Origin: Novosphingobium terrae
Lineage (GTDB): Bacteria; Pseudomonadota; Alphaproteobacteria; Sphingomonadales; Sphingomonadaceae
Assembly: GCF_017163935.1 (NCBI RefSeq)
Contig: NZ_JABVZR010000002.1
Location: 2,046,001 to 2,110,000, forward strand
Direction of reading: 5' to 3'
Length of the DNA stretch: 64,000 bases
In this document: positions 49,980 to 58,974 of the stretch, piece after piece
Numbering within the stretch: the stretch's first letter is position 1
Layout: each line of letters starts with the position of its first letter
Program-made: the position numbers and the translations under genes
Notes under the pieces: model-generated
The model's input: the letters and a program-made list of their open reading frames with translations, nothing else
What the model was told of the DNA's origin: nothing
Database searches by the model: none

Positions 49980-51335
49980 TCAAACCATGCGTTTTCCTTG
50001 AGCAATCTCGCCATAGACATAGGCGCTTGGCTTGGGCTTGCGCTCGAAGGTCTCGCGGTCGACAGCGGTCAGCCCGTAGCGGGGTTCAAAGCCGAACAGC
50101 CACTCGAAATTGTCCATCAGTGACCAATGGATATAGCCCATGACCGGCACACCGCTGGCGATCGCGCGACGGACACCGGCAATCGCTTGCGGGATATAGG
50201 CGGCGCGGCGGCTGTCATCGGTGGTGGCGATGCCGTTCTCGGAAATCAGCACTGGCTTGCCGGTCGCCGCATGGGCATAGCGGACGGCCCCTTCCAGTGA
50301 GGCGGGATAGAATTCCTCGCCCATTTGCGTCAGTTCCGCACCGGCCGGAGGCTTGATCGGGCCATGGTCATCAAAGAGATAGCGCCCGTAATTCTGGACG
50401 CCGATAAAATCCCCGACCTCGGCGATCAGACGCATCCAGGGGCCGTACACCGCCTCACGCTTCCTGTCGCGCGCGGTGGTTGAGCCGGCCGCCTGATCAT
50501 CCCCGACCGTCAGCGAGACGCCGACCTGCAACGAGGGATTGGCCGCCTTGATGGCCTGATAGCCGGCCCGGTGCCCCGCCAGCAGATTGCCGCGCATCGC
50601 ATCGATGTTCCCGGCATTCGAGGACGAGAACAGCGCAGTGCCGCACGATCTGGCCGCATTCGCCAGCATGGAGGCCTGCACCTGCTTCATTTCCGGCGGA
50701 AATGGCAGGGGCAGCCAGTTGAGGGCATCGAGAATATTGGGCTCGTTCAAGGTGGTGGCCAGACCGATCTCTGCCGAGAGATGGCGCGCGGCCTTGTCGC
50801 AATAGCGGGCGAAATGATCGACCGAGCCTGCGGATTCCCAACCTCCGGCCGCTGCGAACCAGATGGGGACGCTGTAGTGGTTGAAGGTCACGACAGGGGT
50901 GATGCCACGATCGCGGCACCCTGTGATCATCCGCTTGTAATGGTCAAGCATCACCGCCGAAAACTCGCCTTGCGCCGGTTCGATACGCGACCATTCCAGC
51001 GAGAAGCGATAGGTGTTCAGGCCAAGATGGCGAACAAGGTCCAGATCCTGAGGCCAGCGGTTGAAACTGTCGCAGGCATCGCCTGAGGATTCCTTGTAGA
51101 TCGATGGTTTGGTGTGTTCGAGGAGCCAGATGTCGGAATTGGTGTTCTGCCCCTCGACCTGATGGCCGGCGGTGGCGGCACCCCAGAGAAATCCCGCCGG
51201 AAAATGCGGATTGGTGGCGCGGGGGGCCTTGGATGCGCCGGGCGTTGCCGCTTGTGCAGGCGCCGTCAGGGCAGAGCCGCACAGGGCTGCCGTCAGGGCC
51301 GAGCCGATGGCGTTGCGCCGCGTGATATGGGTCAT
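49980..51335 (-). CDS. Exported family GH1 beta-glycosidase
   Basis: A 451-residue GH1 beta-glucosidase-type enzyme. The acid/base is Glu198 in TLNEPN and the nucleophile is Glu366 in LISENGI; other family marks are FLWGAATAGHQVEG, YRFSLEWSRI and GYIHWSLMDNFEW. The N terminus has THITRRNAIGSALTAALCGS, a twin-arginine signal, so it is exported folded, unusual because most GH1 enzymes are cytoplasmic. The ATG at 51335 follows GGGAGAG; the open frame runs on upstream but has no ribosome site or family match. It removes terminal beta-linked sugars, possibly from plant glycosides. It is divergent from an SLC13-type permease. Confidence 0.9.
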   Translation of the reverse strand: MTHITRRNAIGSALTAALCGSALTAPAQAATPGASKAPRATNPHFPAGFLWGAATAGHQVEGQNTNSDIWLLEHTKPSIYKESSGDACDSFNRWPQDLDLVRHLGLNTYRFSLEWSRIEPAQGEFSAVMLDHYKRMITGCRDRGITPVVTFNHYSVPIWFAAAGGWESAGSVDHFARYCDKAARHLSAEIGLATTLNEPNILDALNWLPLPFPPEMKQVQASMLANAARSCGTALFSSSNAGNIDAMRGNLLAGHRAGYQAIKAANPSLQVGVSLTVGDDQAAGSTTARDRKREAVYGPWMRLIAEVGDFIGVQNYGRYLFDDHGPIKPPAGAELTQMGEEFYPASLEGAVRYAHAATGKPVLISENGIATTDDSRRAAYIPQAIAGVRRAIASGVPVMGYIHWSLMDNFEWLFGFEPRYGLTAVDRETFERKPKPSAYVYGEIAQGKRMV

Positions 51336-51720
51336 CCGGTTTCTCTCCCAACGCACCATCTGGCCGTTTGCAGTTTGCATAAGTCCGACATGATCAGCGC
51401 GCCAATCGATAGGGCGGTTGGGTTGAAATCCATGGCATGGATGCCTTCCGATATTGTGATTTGCGTGAGGGTCGCAGGGCATTCCCAGAAGAAGGGCCGG
51501 GAATATGTTGGACAAGAAGCGTCCGTCCTCCACGCCCGGATCGGGGGAAGGGGCTCTTTCAAAGGCCAACCGCTCATGCCCTCGCTGATGGCAGATGAGC
51601 ATGCAACCTTTTGCCCATGATCCGATTTCTTCGATGTGAGGCGGAATGGCTGTCTCACCGTGGCGAATTGAACGGGGGAGCAGCCGATCCCATGCCCAGA
51701 GGGATTTGTGGTGGCAATCT
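51336..51720. other. Divergent gap between GH1 and SLC13 genes
   Basis: A 385-base gap. Open frames in it are overhangs of the flanking genes without ribosome sites. It should contain promoters for both genes. I see no convincing palindrome and no copy of the LacI-type operator found at 61.2 kb. Confidence 0.45.
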
Positions 51721-53556
51721 ATGGCCATAACCCCGCCCGCTTTCAGCCAGCATGATCTGCTCCTTCACATGCCGGGCGGGATGACCGGCGCGCAGCTCCT
51801 CTCCTTTGCCCTGATCGGCGGCGCGGTGGCGGTCTTTGCGTGGGGGCGCTTCCGTTATGATGTGGTGGCGCTGGTGGCGCTGGTCATCGGTCTGGCCACG
51901 GGCGATGTATCGATAAAACAGGCTTTTACCGGCTTTACCAGCGATGTGGTGGTGATCATCGCCTGCGCGCTGGTGGTCAGCGCGGCCATTGCGCGTTCCG
52001 GTGTGATCGAATGGGCGGTCGGCGGCTCGATGGCCCGGTTGCGCGGCGCGGCGGTGCAGGTGCCGGTGCTGGCGGGCACGACGGCGCTGCTCTCGATGCT
52101 GACCAAGAATGTCGGCGCTCTGGCGATCATGATGCCGATTGCGCTGCGCATCGGGCGCAATGAGGGGTCTTCGGTCTCCTCGCTGCTGATGCCCATGTCC
52201 TTCATGTCGCTGCTGGGCGGGCTGGTGACGCTGGTGGGCACCTCCACCAACATCATCGTCAGCCAGATCCGCGAGGAGACGCTGGGCCACCCCTATCAGA
52301 TGTTCGATTTCGCCCCTGTCGGGCTGATCCTCACGGCGCTGGGGTTTCTGTTTGTCAGCCTCGGCTGGCGCCTGTTGCCGCGCGACCGGCAGGCACGGGC
52401 GGGGTTGGATGAGGCTGCCGCTGAGGCGCCCTATGTCACCGAAGCCCGCGTGCCCGAGACGCTGCCGGATGACATCGCCACCATCGCCGATCTCAAGCTG
52501 GGCGAGGCGGGCGTGTCCTTGCGCGCCATTGTCGAGGCGGATGGCAAGTCGCGGACGCCGCTGCCCGATGCCTCATTGCGCCCCGGCGCCAGCCTGGTGC
52601 TGGAGGGCAGCGACAAGGCGCTCGATCGCCTTTTTGCCCGCACGCCGCTGGAGCAGACGCGCGATGCCCGCGAGCTGGAAAAGGACGAGGCCAGGGAGGA
52701 ATTGCGCACCATCGAGGCGGTGATCCAGCCCGGCTCGCTGTTGATCGGGCGCAGTGCCGAGCGCACGCGGCTGCAGGACATGCATGGCGTGCAGCTGATG
52801 GGCATCGGCCGCAGCGATGAGCGGATCACGCAACGCCTGCGCGATGTGCGGCTGCGTGCCGGCGATGTGCTGGTGCTGCGCGCGGGCGAGAAAACCCTGC
52901 CCGAGGCTTTGGGCGATCTGGGCCTGCTGCCGCTGGTCGAGCGTATGGTGAAGCTGGGCGACCGCCGCCGCATGTTTCTGCCCATCGCCATTCTGGCCGT
53001 GGCCATGGTGCTGGTGGCGCTGAAGCTGGTGCCGATTGCCGGGGCCTTTTTCGGCGCGGCGGTGCTGATGGTGGTGGTGGGCGGCCTCTCCATGCGCGAG
53101 GCCTATGGCGCGCTGGAGCCCGAGGTGCTGGTGCTGATCGGTGCGCTCACCCCGCTGAGCGAGGCGGTGCAGCACAGCGGCGGCAGCGCGCTGATCGCCG
53201 ATATGCTGGCCGGATGGCTGCAAGGCGTGGCGCCTCTGCTGGCGCTGGGTGCGATCATGCTGGCGGCGATGGCCTGCTCGCCCTTTTTGCACAATGCGCC
53301 CACGGTGCTGGTGCTGGCCCCCATCGCGGTGGGCGTGGCGCGGGCGCTGCATCTCCATCCCGACCCTTTCCTGATGGCGGTGGCGACAGGCGCGGGCTGC
53401 GATTTCCTCACACCCATCGGCCATCAGTGCAACACGCTGGTGATGGGGCCGGGCGGCTATCGTTTCGGCGATTACTGGCGGCTGGGGCTGCCGCTGTCCC
53501 TGCTGGTCATTCTGATCGGATCGCTGGCGATCAGCCTGATCTGGCCTCTGGCGTGA
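51721..53556 (+). CDS. SLC13-family anion permease with paired RCK_C domains
   Basis: A 611-residue inner-membrane carrier. The first membrane half is about residues 30-200 (SDVVVIIACALVVSAAIARS, GGLVTLVGTSTNIIVSQ). The central cytoplasmic part, about 235-400, has two RCK_C/TrkA_C-like domains (LRAIVEADGKSRTPLPDASL, MGIGRSDERITQRL, RLRAGDVLVLRAG). The second membrane half ends near 610 and includes FLTPIGHQCNTLVMGPGGYR. This is the layout of sulfate or other anion permeases of the YbiR/SAC1 type. The start may be 51721 or the ATG at 51646; ribosome sites are weak for both. Sulfate import is possible and would be of interest near a sulfatase locus, but the two are 6 kb apart. Confidence 0.85.
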   Translation: MAITPPAFSQHDLLLHMPGGMTGAQLLSFALIGGAVAVFAWGRFRYDVVALVALVIGLATGDVSIKQAFTGFTSDVVVIIACALVVSAAIARSGVIEWAVGGSMARLRGAAVQVPVLAGTTALLSMLTKNVGALAIMMPIALRIGRNEGSSVSSLLMPMSFMSLLGGLVTLVGTSTNIIVSQIREETLGHPYQMFDFAPVGLILTALGFLFVSLGWRLLPRDRQARAGLDEAAAEAPYVTEARVPETLPDDIATIADLKLGEAGVSLRAIVEADGKSRTPLPDASLRPGASLVLEGSDKALDRLFARTPLEQTRDARELEKDEAREELRTIEAVIQPGSLLIGRSAERTRLQDMHGVQLMGIGRSDERITQRLRDVRLRAGDVLVLRAGEKTLPEALGDLGLLPLVERMVKLGDRRRMFLPIAILAVAMVLVALKLVPIAGAFFGAAVLMVVVGGLSMREAYGALEPEVLVLIGALTPLSEAVQHSGGSALIADMLAGWLQGVAPLLALGAIMLAAMACSPFLHNAPTVLVLAPIAVGVARALHLHPDPFLMAVATGAGCDFLTPIGHQCNTLVMGPGGYRFGDYWRLGLPLSLLVILIGSLAISLIWPLA

Positions 53557-53852
53557 CGGCGTGTCACCACATTGGAAGGATGCGGCGCTGTTCACATCGC
53601 TTGAACCCTTATGCTGCGGCCAGGAGAGACAGAGGCACAGGGGCCGCGTGCGCTCTGGTATACTGGTATTGTTGACCAGCAGATCGGCGGTATGGCCGAG
53701 ATCACCATCTATCCCCTTGATCGCAGAGAGTTGGCGCAATCGCGAAGCGCAGGAAATGATCGGCATAGATTGCCCATCTGGAAAGCGGGCTGGCGATCGA
53801 TAGAAAGGGCTCGCAAGCCCCGTCACACCTTGGTTACCTCAGCGCCTGATGC

Positions 53853-54953
53853 TCAAAGCGCGATCCGCAGCAGCAGTTCGATCATAGCGACCTGCCCTGT
53901 CGTGCCAGTCTTCTCATACAGGCGGCGCATATGGGTTCGTGCTGTCGGCATGGCGATCGCCAGCGTCGAGGCCGCGGATTCGACAGAATGCCCCTTCAGC
54001 AGCAGCGTTGCCAATTCGGCTTCACGCTCCGTCAGGGCAAAGGCCTGACGGAGCAAGGCGCTGTGTGGCGACCGTGCCGCGCCGGGATCGATCACGGTGA
54101 TCAGCCCCGCCGCCTCGGCGGGCGCCAGCATGCGGCTGCTGCGCGGCAAAGGATAGGCGATCAGCACCAGAGGCCGCCGCCCCGAAGGCCGCGTCAGCCG
54201 CATCGCGCCCGATTGCGGCGCCTCCCGCGTGACGGCGGTGGCGATGATCCGGTCCAGTTCGGCCTGCTCGCCATGGTGGGCCGCATGCAGGCGATGCCGC
54301 CGGATGCTCAGCCCATCGATCATGCCCTCGGCTTCGTGAGTCAGGCGAATGACGCGCGCGCGGTCGTCAATCAGGAAGGCGATCTGTCCTTCGCGCCCGG
54401 TGATCAGCCCATCCCAGAAAGCGGCCTGCAGCAGGTCGCCTTGCGTGAAACCCAGCGACATGGCGCGTTTCAGCTCCGGCCAGATGGTCTGCATGGCCTG
54501 ATGATCGGCCTGCTCCACCGGGCCCAGCCCGCCATGGCGATGGATCGAGATGCCGGCCTGCAGGCATCCATTGTCCAGCTTGGTCACCGCCGTCTGGTGG
54601 TGGACATTGCGCACCACCGTCCGCTGCCATTGCAGATAATCCCGGACAGGTTTCGGTTCAACATCGACCCCGGGCAGGCCCACGAAGACCTGCGTGCCGG
54701 GCAGCGAGGCGGCAAGTCTGAGTTGCGGGTCATGGCGATATTGTTCCTCCATATAGTCTTCGAAGCCGCGCGCGGGCCCCCAGCCGGAAATCGCGCGCTC
54801 GACCCGATGCTCCTCATTGTTCACAAGCCAGAAGACGCCGCCGGAGCCGCCCAGCGCCTTCATCAGATCAAGCGACCACGGTTCCCATAAGTGATCCTGA
54901 AGAGCCGCCTCATAGGCTCCCTGGATCAGTCGGGTGAGGTCCGGCCTGCTCAT
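53853..54953 (-). CDS. LuxR-type transcriptional regulator
   Basis: A regulator of about 366 residues. The C-terminal LuxR HTH (about residues 300-365) reads FALTEREAELATLLLKGHSV, then ESAASTLAIAMPTARTHMRR and LYEKTGTTGQVAMIELLL. The N-terminal 280 residues are a sensor region without a domain I can name, beginning MSRPDLTRLIQGAYEAALQD. The ATG at 54953 is preferred to a TTG at 54986. Receiver residues are absent, so it is not a two-component regulator. It faces a long AT-rich control region shared with the UrcA-family gene. Target unknown. Confidence 0.85.
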   Translation of the reverse strand: MSRPDLTRLIQGAYEAALQDHLWEPWSLDLMKALGGSGGVFWLVNNEEHRVERAISGWGPARGFEDYMEEQYRHDPQLRLAASLPGTQVFVGLPGVDVEPKPVRDYLQWQRTVVRNVHHQTAVTKLDNGCLQAGISIHRHGGLGPVEQADHQAMQTIWPELKRAMSLGFTQGDLLQAAFWDGLITGREGQIAFLIDDRARVIRLTHEAEGMIDGLSIRRHRLHAAHHGEQAELDRIIATAVTREAPQSGAMRLTRPSGRRPLVLIAYPLPRSSRMLAPAEAAGLITVIDPGAARSPHSALLRQAFALTEREAELATLLLKGHSVESAASTLAIAMPTARTHMRRLYEKTGTTGQVAMIELLLRIAL

Positions 54954-55487
54954 GCTCGCGGCGAGGCAGGCCAGCCATCGCGGCAACAGCAGAGACGGAA
55001 TGCCGTTTGCTGGATCATGAAAATCCCTACCCCCTGTATCTCCTTGTGAAGAAAGATGGGCGGCAAATGCACAAGGTCAATGTTGTAAGCAATGTTAAAT
55101 CGATGATCTGATCACGATAATTTGATTATTGAAAATCAATTAATGAATAAAATCTGCGACCTTGATTGCATCGATGCTGACATTCTTGTCAGTTATTGTG
55201 ATTATGATTCGTTCTTTGTGATATGAATAATGCGGTCATATGACGGCATCAATTCAAACCTGCTGATTTCCGAAAATCCTGAAATATAATTCCAGGATTA
55301 GGCATTATAAATGCGAATTCGCATTTTTGTAATAAAGTTTTCCATATCTAGGGCCTAAAAATTCTTTAACTATGATCAATATTGATGATTATTGCTGCAT
55401 ACGAATGTCTCTAGAGAGCCCGCCCATAACCGGGTGGGAGGGACAAACCGTCCTGCACCTGCTGCGCGTTTCATCAGGAGTGCAGTC
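54954..55487. promoter_or_regulatory. AT-rich divergent control region
   Basis: A 534-base gap that is strikingly AT-rich (roughly 55070-55390) in a GC-rich genome. It contains an AATCCTG-11-CAGGATT inverted repeat at 55275-55299 and an 18-bp perfect palindrome at 55309-55326. No coding frame is seen. The composition suits a strong promoter or a site for a nucleoid protein, controlling the LuxR gene, the UrcA gene or both. Confidence 0.55.
55309..55326. promoter_or_regulatory. 18-bp perfect palindrome AAATGCGAATTCGCATTT
   Basis: A perfect dyad without spacer, ten bases downstream of another inverted repeat and about 160 bases upstream of the UrcA-family start. The form fits a symmetric operator for a dimer. 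The bound protein is unknown; the divergent LuxR-type regulator is one candidate. Confidence 0.55.
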
Positions 55488-55868
55488 ATGAACGGAACTT
55501 TTGGCTTTATCGCCCGGGCATCGATCCTCGCGCTGGCGCTGAGCGCCGCCCCTTCCGCCTTTGCGGCTGAGGTAGACTCCAGCGATCAGGCACCGCGGAT
55601 GGAAATCAATCTGGCGGGGATCGATCTGACCACCAATGACGGCCTGACTGTGGCCCGCAAGCGTGTGAGCATGGCTGCGCGCTCGGTCTGCACGGGTGTG
55701 GTGGATGTCGATGGCGTGCCGATCCAGCATGGCGCCTGCGTCTATAAGGCGCGTGCGCAAGGCGTTCAGCAGCTGGAAGCCTTTCACCAGCAGGCTCTGG
55801 CGGCGGCGAAGAGCCGGGCGCAATATGCCTATAATGCGCCGGTGGCGTCGGGCATGAAGCCGAACTGA
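55488..55868 (+). CDS. UrcA-family exported protein
   Basis: A 126-residue protein with signal peptide FIARASILALALSAAPSAFA and the UrcA pattern: MEINLAGIDLTTNDGLTVAR, then RVSMAARSVCTGVVDVDGVP and ACVYKARAQGVQQLEAF, with two cysteines likely in a disulfide. UrcA-family proteins are small periplasmic proteins common in sphingomonads and their relatives; no function is established. AGGAG seven bases ahead sets the ATG at 55488. It stands alone behind an AT-rich promoter region and before a strong hairpin, so it is probably a single-gene, well-expressed transcript. Confidence 0.85.
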   Translation: MNGTFGFIARASILALALSAAPSAFAAEVDSSDQAPRMEINLAGIDLTTNDGLTVARKRVSMAARSVCTGVVDVDGVPIQHGACVYKARAQGVQQLEAFHQQALAAAKSRAQYAYNAPVASGMKPN

Positions 55869-56013
55869 AGCCTTTCAGGCCGCCAGCTTCGGGTCGGCGG
55901 CCCGTCAAGGAGTGCCCTGTTCTCGCTGCACGGATGGACCCGGCCAGAACAGGGACAAGAACAGACAGGCGAAGATTGCGCCGCCGATTGCCCCCGGTGG
56001 TTTTCGTCTGCAT

Positions 56014-56046
56014 ACAACGGCGCCCGACACCTCCGGGCGCCGTTGT
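56014..56046. terminator. Terminator between convergent UrcA and TetR genes
   Basis: ACAACGGCGCCCG / CGGGCGCCGTTGT, a perfect 13-bp stem with a 7-base loop, followed by TCCCTTT. It lies 145 bases after the UrcA stop and 41 bases past the TetR stop, so it can serve both. Confidence 0.78.
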
Positions 56047-56087
56047 TCCCTTTCCGGTAACGGGATAGGTTTTGCCGTAGCAAGGTC

Positions 56088-56693
56088 TCAGCGCGTCATG
56101 GCTGCTTTCACCGCCTGGCCGATCACCGCGCGATCGACTGTCTCGGCGGGCAGATCGGATGGCTCATAGGGCTTGAGCATCAGCTTGGTGCGCAGCATCG
56201 CATAGCCATAGACCGTGGACCAGAACGCCATCACCCGCACCGACAGCTCCACCGGGGGCAGGGCAGGGCAGGCTTGTTCCATCACCGTGAGCAAGGCGCG
56301 ATAGCCGCGACTTTGTTGCACCAGCAGCGCCGGATCGATCTCCGGCGTGGTCAGCTCGCTTTCATACATCAGTTCGAGCAGGCGCGGCTGGGTGGCGGCG
56401 AAGGTCAGGAACGCCTCGCCCAGCGCCAGCATCCTGTCGGCGGCGGGCAACGGCTCTTCGGCAATGCCCAGAGCAGAGCCATTGAGTTGGGCAAAGCCTT
56501 CTTCCGCCACGGCCAGCAACAGCGCGCGGCGGTCAGCGAAGTGGTAATAGGGCGCCGCCGTGCTGACCCCCACCTGCTGCGCCAGAGACCGCAGCGACAG
56601 CGACAGATGGCCCTGCGCCGCCACATGCGCGCGGGCGGCGGCCAGCAGATCGCGGCGCAGATCTTCCTTGTGATAGGTCGGGGCCTTGGCCAT
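56088..56693 (-). CDS. TetR-family repressor
   Basis: A 201-residue regulator. HTH at about residues 10-55 (DLLAAARAHVAAQGHLSLSL, RSLAQQVGVSTAAPYYHFAD) and a C-terminal ligand-binding/dimer domain of the TetR_C_33-like kind (AFWSTVYGYAMLRTKLMLKP). The ATG at 56693 is preceded by AAGGAA. It is divergent from the flavoprotein and C-glycoside deglycosidase genes, with an inverted repeat between them that is the obvious operator. It probably represses that operon until a glycoside or its aglycone binds. Confidence 0.88.
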   Translation of the reverse strand: MAKAPTYHKEDLRRDLLAAARAHVAAQGHLSLSLRSLAQQVGVSTAAPYYHFADRRALLLAVAEEGFAQLNGSALGIAEEPLPAADRMLALGEAFLTFAATQPRLLELMYESELTTPEIDPALLVQQSRGYRALLTVMEQACPALPPVELSVRVMAFWSTVYGYAMLRTKLMLKPYEPSDLPAETVDRAVIGQAVKAAMTR

Positions 56694-56776
56694 CGGCGAC
56701 AGGTTCCTTTCTTGCCGAAGTCCTAGCAGCACAATGGGGCCAGACAAGGGGGCGGGCGCGTCTCTTGTCAAAAATC

Positions 56777-56809
56777 TTAGCGGTGCTAAAAATCAATCTA
56801 AGCACTGCT
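56777..56809. promoter_or_regulatory. Candidate TetR operator
   Basis: TTAGC-GGT-GCTAA sits at 56777-56789. A larger inverted pair is also present: AGCGGTGCT (56779-56787) against AGCACTGCT (56801-56809), eight of nine positions complementary. It lies between the divergent TetR and flavoprotein starts, 28-60 bases ahead of the latter. Confidence 0.6.
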
Positions 56810-56836
56810 CGAATCGGTGCGGATGGGAGAAGGATC

Positions 56837-58066
56837 ATGAGCGACAGCAAAGGGCGCATCGCCATCATCGGCGCCGGGCCGGGGGGCATGGCCGCCGCAC
56901 TGGCCGCGCTGCGGTTGGGCTTCGACGTAGCGCTGTTCGAACGTGCGAAGGAGATCCGCGCTGCCGGAAACATCCTCAATCTGTGGCCGCCGCCGCAGAA
57001 GGTGCTCAGGCTGATCGGTGTCGATACCGATGATCTGGGCGCGCCCTGCCACACCTATTTCGAAAATGCGGAAGGCCGCCGTCGCGCCGATGTGCAACTG
57101 CCGCCCGAGGTCGAGGCCGAATATGGCGGCGGCTTTATCGGCCTGCTGCGCTGGGGCCTGTATCGGCGGATGCTCGATGCCATTCCGCCCGGCGTGCTGC
57201 ATCTGGGCCGCGAGCTGACCGGCATCGAAGATCAGGGCAGCGGCGTCAGCCTGAGCTTTGCCGATGGCACCACGCACCGGGCCGATGTGGTGGTTGGCGC
57301 TGATGGCATCAACTCCTTCGTGCGCAGGCATCTGTGGGGTGACAGGCCGATCCGCCATCAGAAGCTGCATCTGGTGGGCGGTTATCTGTTCCTCAGCGAG
57401 GAGCCCAAAGGCCTTGGCATCATCGCCCATAACCGCACCACGCAGGTCAGCTACACGCCGATCCGGCATGAGGGGAAATGGGGCTATGAATGGTGGGTGC
57501 TGGAGGCCTGCGATCCTGCTGCCCCCGCGCCGGAAGATCTGATCGGCTTCTGCAAGGCGCGGGTGAAGGGCTTCTCCCGCAAGGTCCGCGAGCTGATCGA
57601 GGCCACGCCGGTCGAGCATATGCAGCGCTGGGAAATCCGCGATCGCCCGCCGCTCCGGCAATGGTCGAAGGGGCGGATCACGCTGGTGGGCGATGCCGCG
57701 CATCCCACCTCGCCCTATGCCGCTTACGGCGCGGGCATGTCGATCGAGGATGGCTATTTTCTGGCACGCGAGCTGGCGGCGGTTGAGATGGCCGATACGG
57801 CCGCCGTGCGCGGCGCGCTGCTGCGCTTCGAGCAGCGCCGCATCCCCCATACGGTGCAGGTGACGCAAGGGGCCTATGTCACGGGCAAGATCTTCCACCA
57901 TTGCCCGGCGCCCTTGCGGCCGCTGCGCGACTGGATCTTCGACCACACGCGCTTCCTGCAAAAGATGGTGGGCGATGACATGCCCAAGCACATCCTCTCG
58001 CAATTGGCCGAGATCGAGGAGGGCGAACCCTACATCCCCACCCACAAGCGGGAGGCAGCGCAATGA
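56837..58066 (+). CDS. FAD-dependent monooxygenase (class A)
   Basis: A 409-residue flavoprotein of the para-hydroxybenzoate-hydroxylase type. The FAD-binding GxGxxG is GAGPGG at residues 12-17, the DG motif is VVGADGINSFVRRH, and the GD motif is LVGDAAHPTSPYAAYGAG at about 280-298. GAGAAGGA supports the ATG at 56837. Such enzymes use NAD(P)H and oxygen to hydroxylate or otherwise oxidise aromatic rings. The stop overlaps the next gene by four bases (ATGA), so it is in one operon with the C-glycoside deglycosidase subunits; it could act on the released phenolic aglycone. It is not of the GMC or Gfo/Idh/MocA type expected of a sugar 3-oxidase. Confidence 0.88.
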   Translation: MSDSKGRIAIIGAGPGGMAAALAALRLGFDVALFERAKEIRAAGNILNLWPPPQKVLRLIGVDTDDLGAPCHTYFENAEGRRRADVQLPPEVEAEYGGGFIGLLRWGLYRRMLDAIPPGVLHLGRELTGIEDQGSGVSLSFADGTTHRADVVVGADGINSFVRRHLWGDRPIRHQKLHLVGGYLFLSEEPKGLGIIAHNRTTQVSYTPIRHEGKWGYEWWVLEACDPAAPAPEDLIGFCKARVKGFSRKVRELIEATPVEHMQRWEIRDRPPLRQWSKGRITLVGDAAHPTSPYAAYGAGMSIEDGYFLARELAAVEMADTAAVRGALLRFEQRRIPHTVQVTQGAYVTGKIFHHCPAPLRPLRDWIFDHTRFLQKMVGDDMPKHILSQLAEIEEGEPYIPTHKREAAQ

Positions 58067-58974
58067 GCAGCTTCAAATATGGCGTCTCGCTCTACAGCTA
58101 CACCGATGACATCGGCACGGTGATGGATCTGGACGAGGCGCTGGAACACGTCGCCGATACCGGCGCCACCGGCATCGAGATCCTGAGCGAAAGCCACATC
58201 CCGGCCTATCCCATGCCGTCCACCGCATGGATTGACCGCTGGTTCGCCCGTATCGAGACGCTCAGGCTGGTCCCCACCAACATGGCGACATGGGTGGACA
58301 CGCGCCTGACCTTGACGCGCGACATGAGCGAGCAGGAGGGCGCGGCGCAACTGGCGCAGGACCTCAAGCTGGCGCATCGTCTGGGCTTCCGCTTCATCCG
58401 GCCCAAATTCGGCGTGGTGGATGGGGAGCTGACCCCGCATCCCATCTGGCGCGGCGCGGTCGAGCGGGTGCTGGATCTGGCGCATGATCTCAACCTGATC
58501 ATCATGCCCGAAATCCATGCGCCCACGCCCATCCGCCATCCGGTGACCGAGGCCTATGTCGATTTCATCCAGAAGACCGGCACGCGCAATTTCGGCCTGC
58601 TGATCGACACCGGCATCTTTCAGGACCGCCCCTTGCCATATTGGCCGGGTGAAACGCCCGAGATCCGCAAGGCCGCGCTCAGCTTCCTCGACGGTATCGC
58701 CGTGCCGGTCGAGCATCTCGCCGAGGTGATCGATTACGTGCCCTTCATTCAGGCCAAGTTCCACCACATCGACGAGCATCTGCATGATCATCACATCCCC
58801 TGGGAGCGCATTGTCCCCATGCTGAAACGGCTGAACTACACCGGCTATCTCTCCAGCGAATATGAGGGCGCGCGCGATCCATGGGTGGCCATCGAGCAGG
58901 TGCGGCGCCAGCATTGCCTGCTGCGCCGGCTGGAAAGCGCTTATGATGCGGCGCAGGAGCCCCTCCATGCCTGA
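58063..58974 (+). CDS. Probable C-glycoside deglycosidase alpha subunit (TIM-barrel isomerase/epimerase fold)
   Basis: A 303-residue xylose-isomerase-like TIM-barrel protein. The expected divalent-metal quartet of this fold can be read as Glu150 (IIMPEIHAP), Asp182 (LLIDTGIF), His234 or His235 (AKFHHIDEHL) and Glu266 (SSEYEGARDP). Segments such as TGIEILSESHIPAYP, IRPKFGVV, DTGIFQDRPLP and WVAIEQVRRQH look like the large subunit of bacterial C-deglycosidases (DgpBC/CarBC group), which break the sugar-to-aromatic C-C bond of 3-keto C-glycosides. The next gene encodes the matching small subunit, which strongly supports this over a generic sugar epimerase. It overlaps the flavoprotein gene by four and the beta-subunit gene by eight bases. 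Confidence 0.75.
   Translation: MSSFKYGVSLYSYTDDIGTVMDLDEALEHVADTGATGIEILSESHIPAYPMPSTAWIDRWFARIETLRLVPTNMATWVDTRLTLTRDMSEQEGAAQLAQDLKLAHRLGFRFIRPKFGVVDGELTPHPIWRGAVERVLDLAHDLNLIIMPEIHAPTPIRHPVTEAYVDFIQKTGTRNFGLLIDTGIFQDRPLPYWPGETPEIRKAALSFLDGIAVPVEHLAEVIDYVPFIQAKFHHIDEHLHDHHIPWERIVPMLKRLNYTGYLSSEYEGARDPWVAIEQVRRQHCLLRRLESAYDAAQEPLHA

Noticed and set aside
51646..51720. Earlier ATG start for the SLC13 permease
   Set aside because: The extra 25 residues are polar and basic and have no recognised match; kept only as an alternative.
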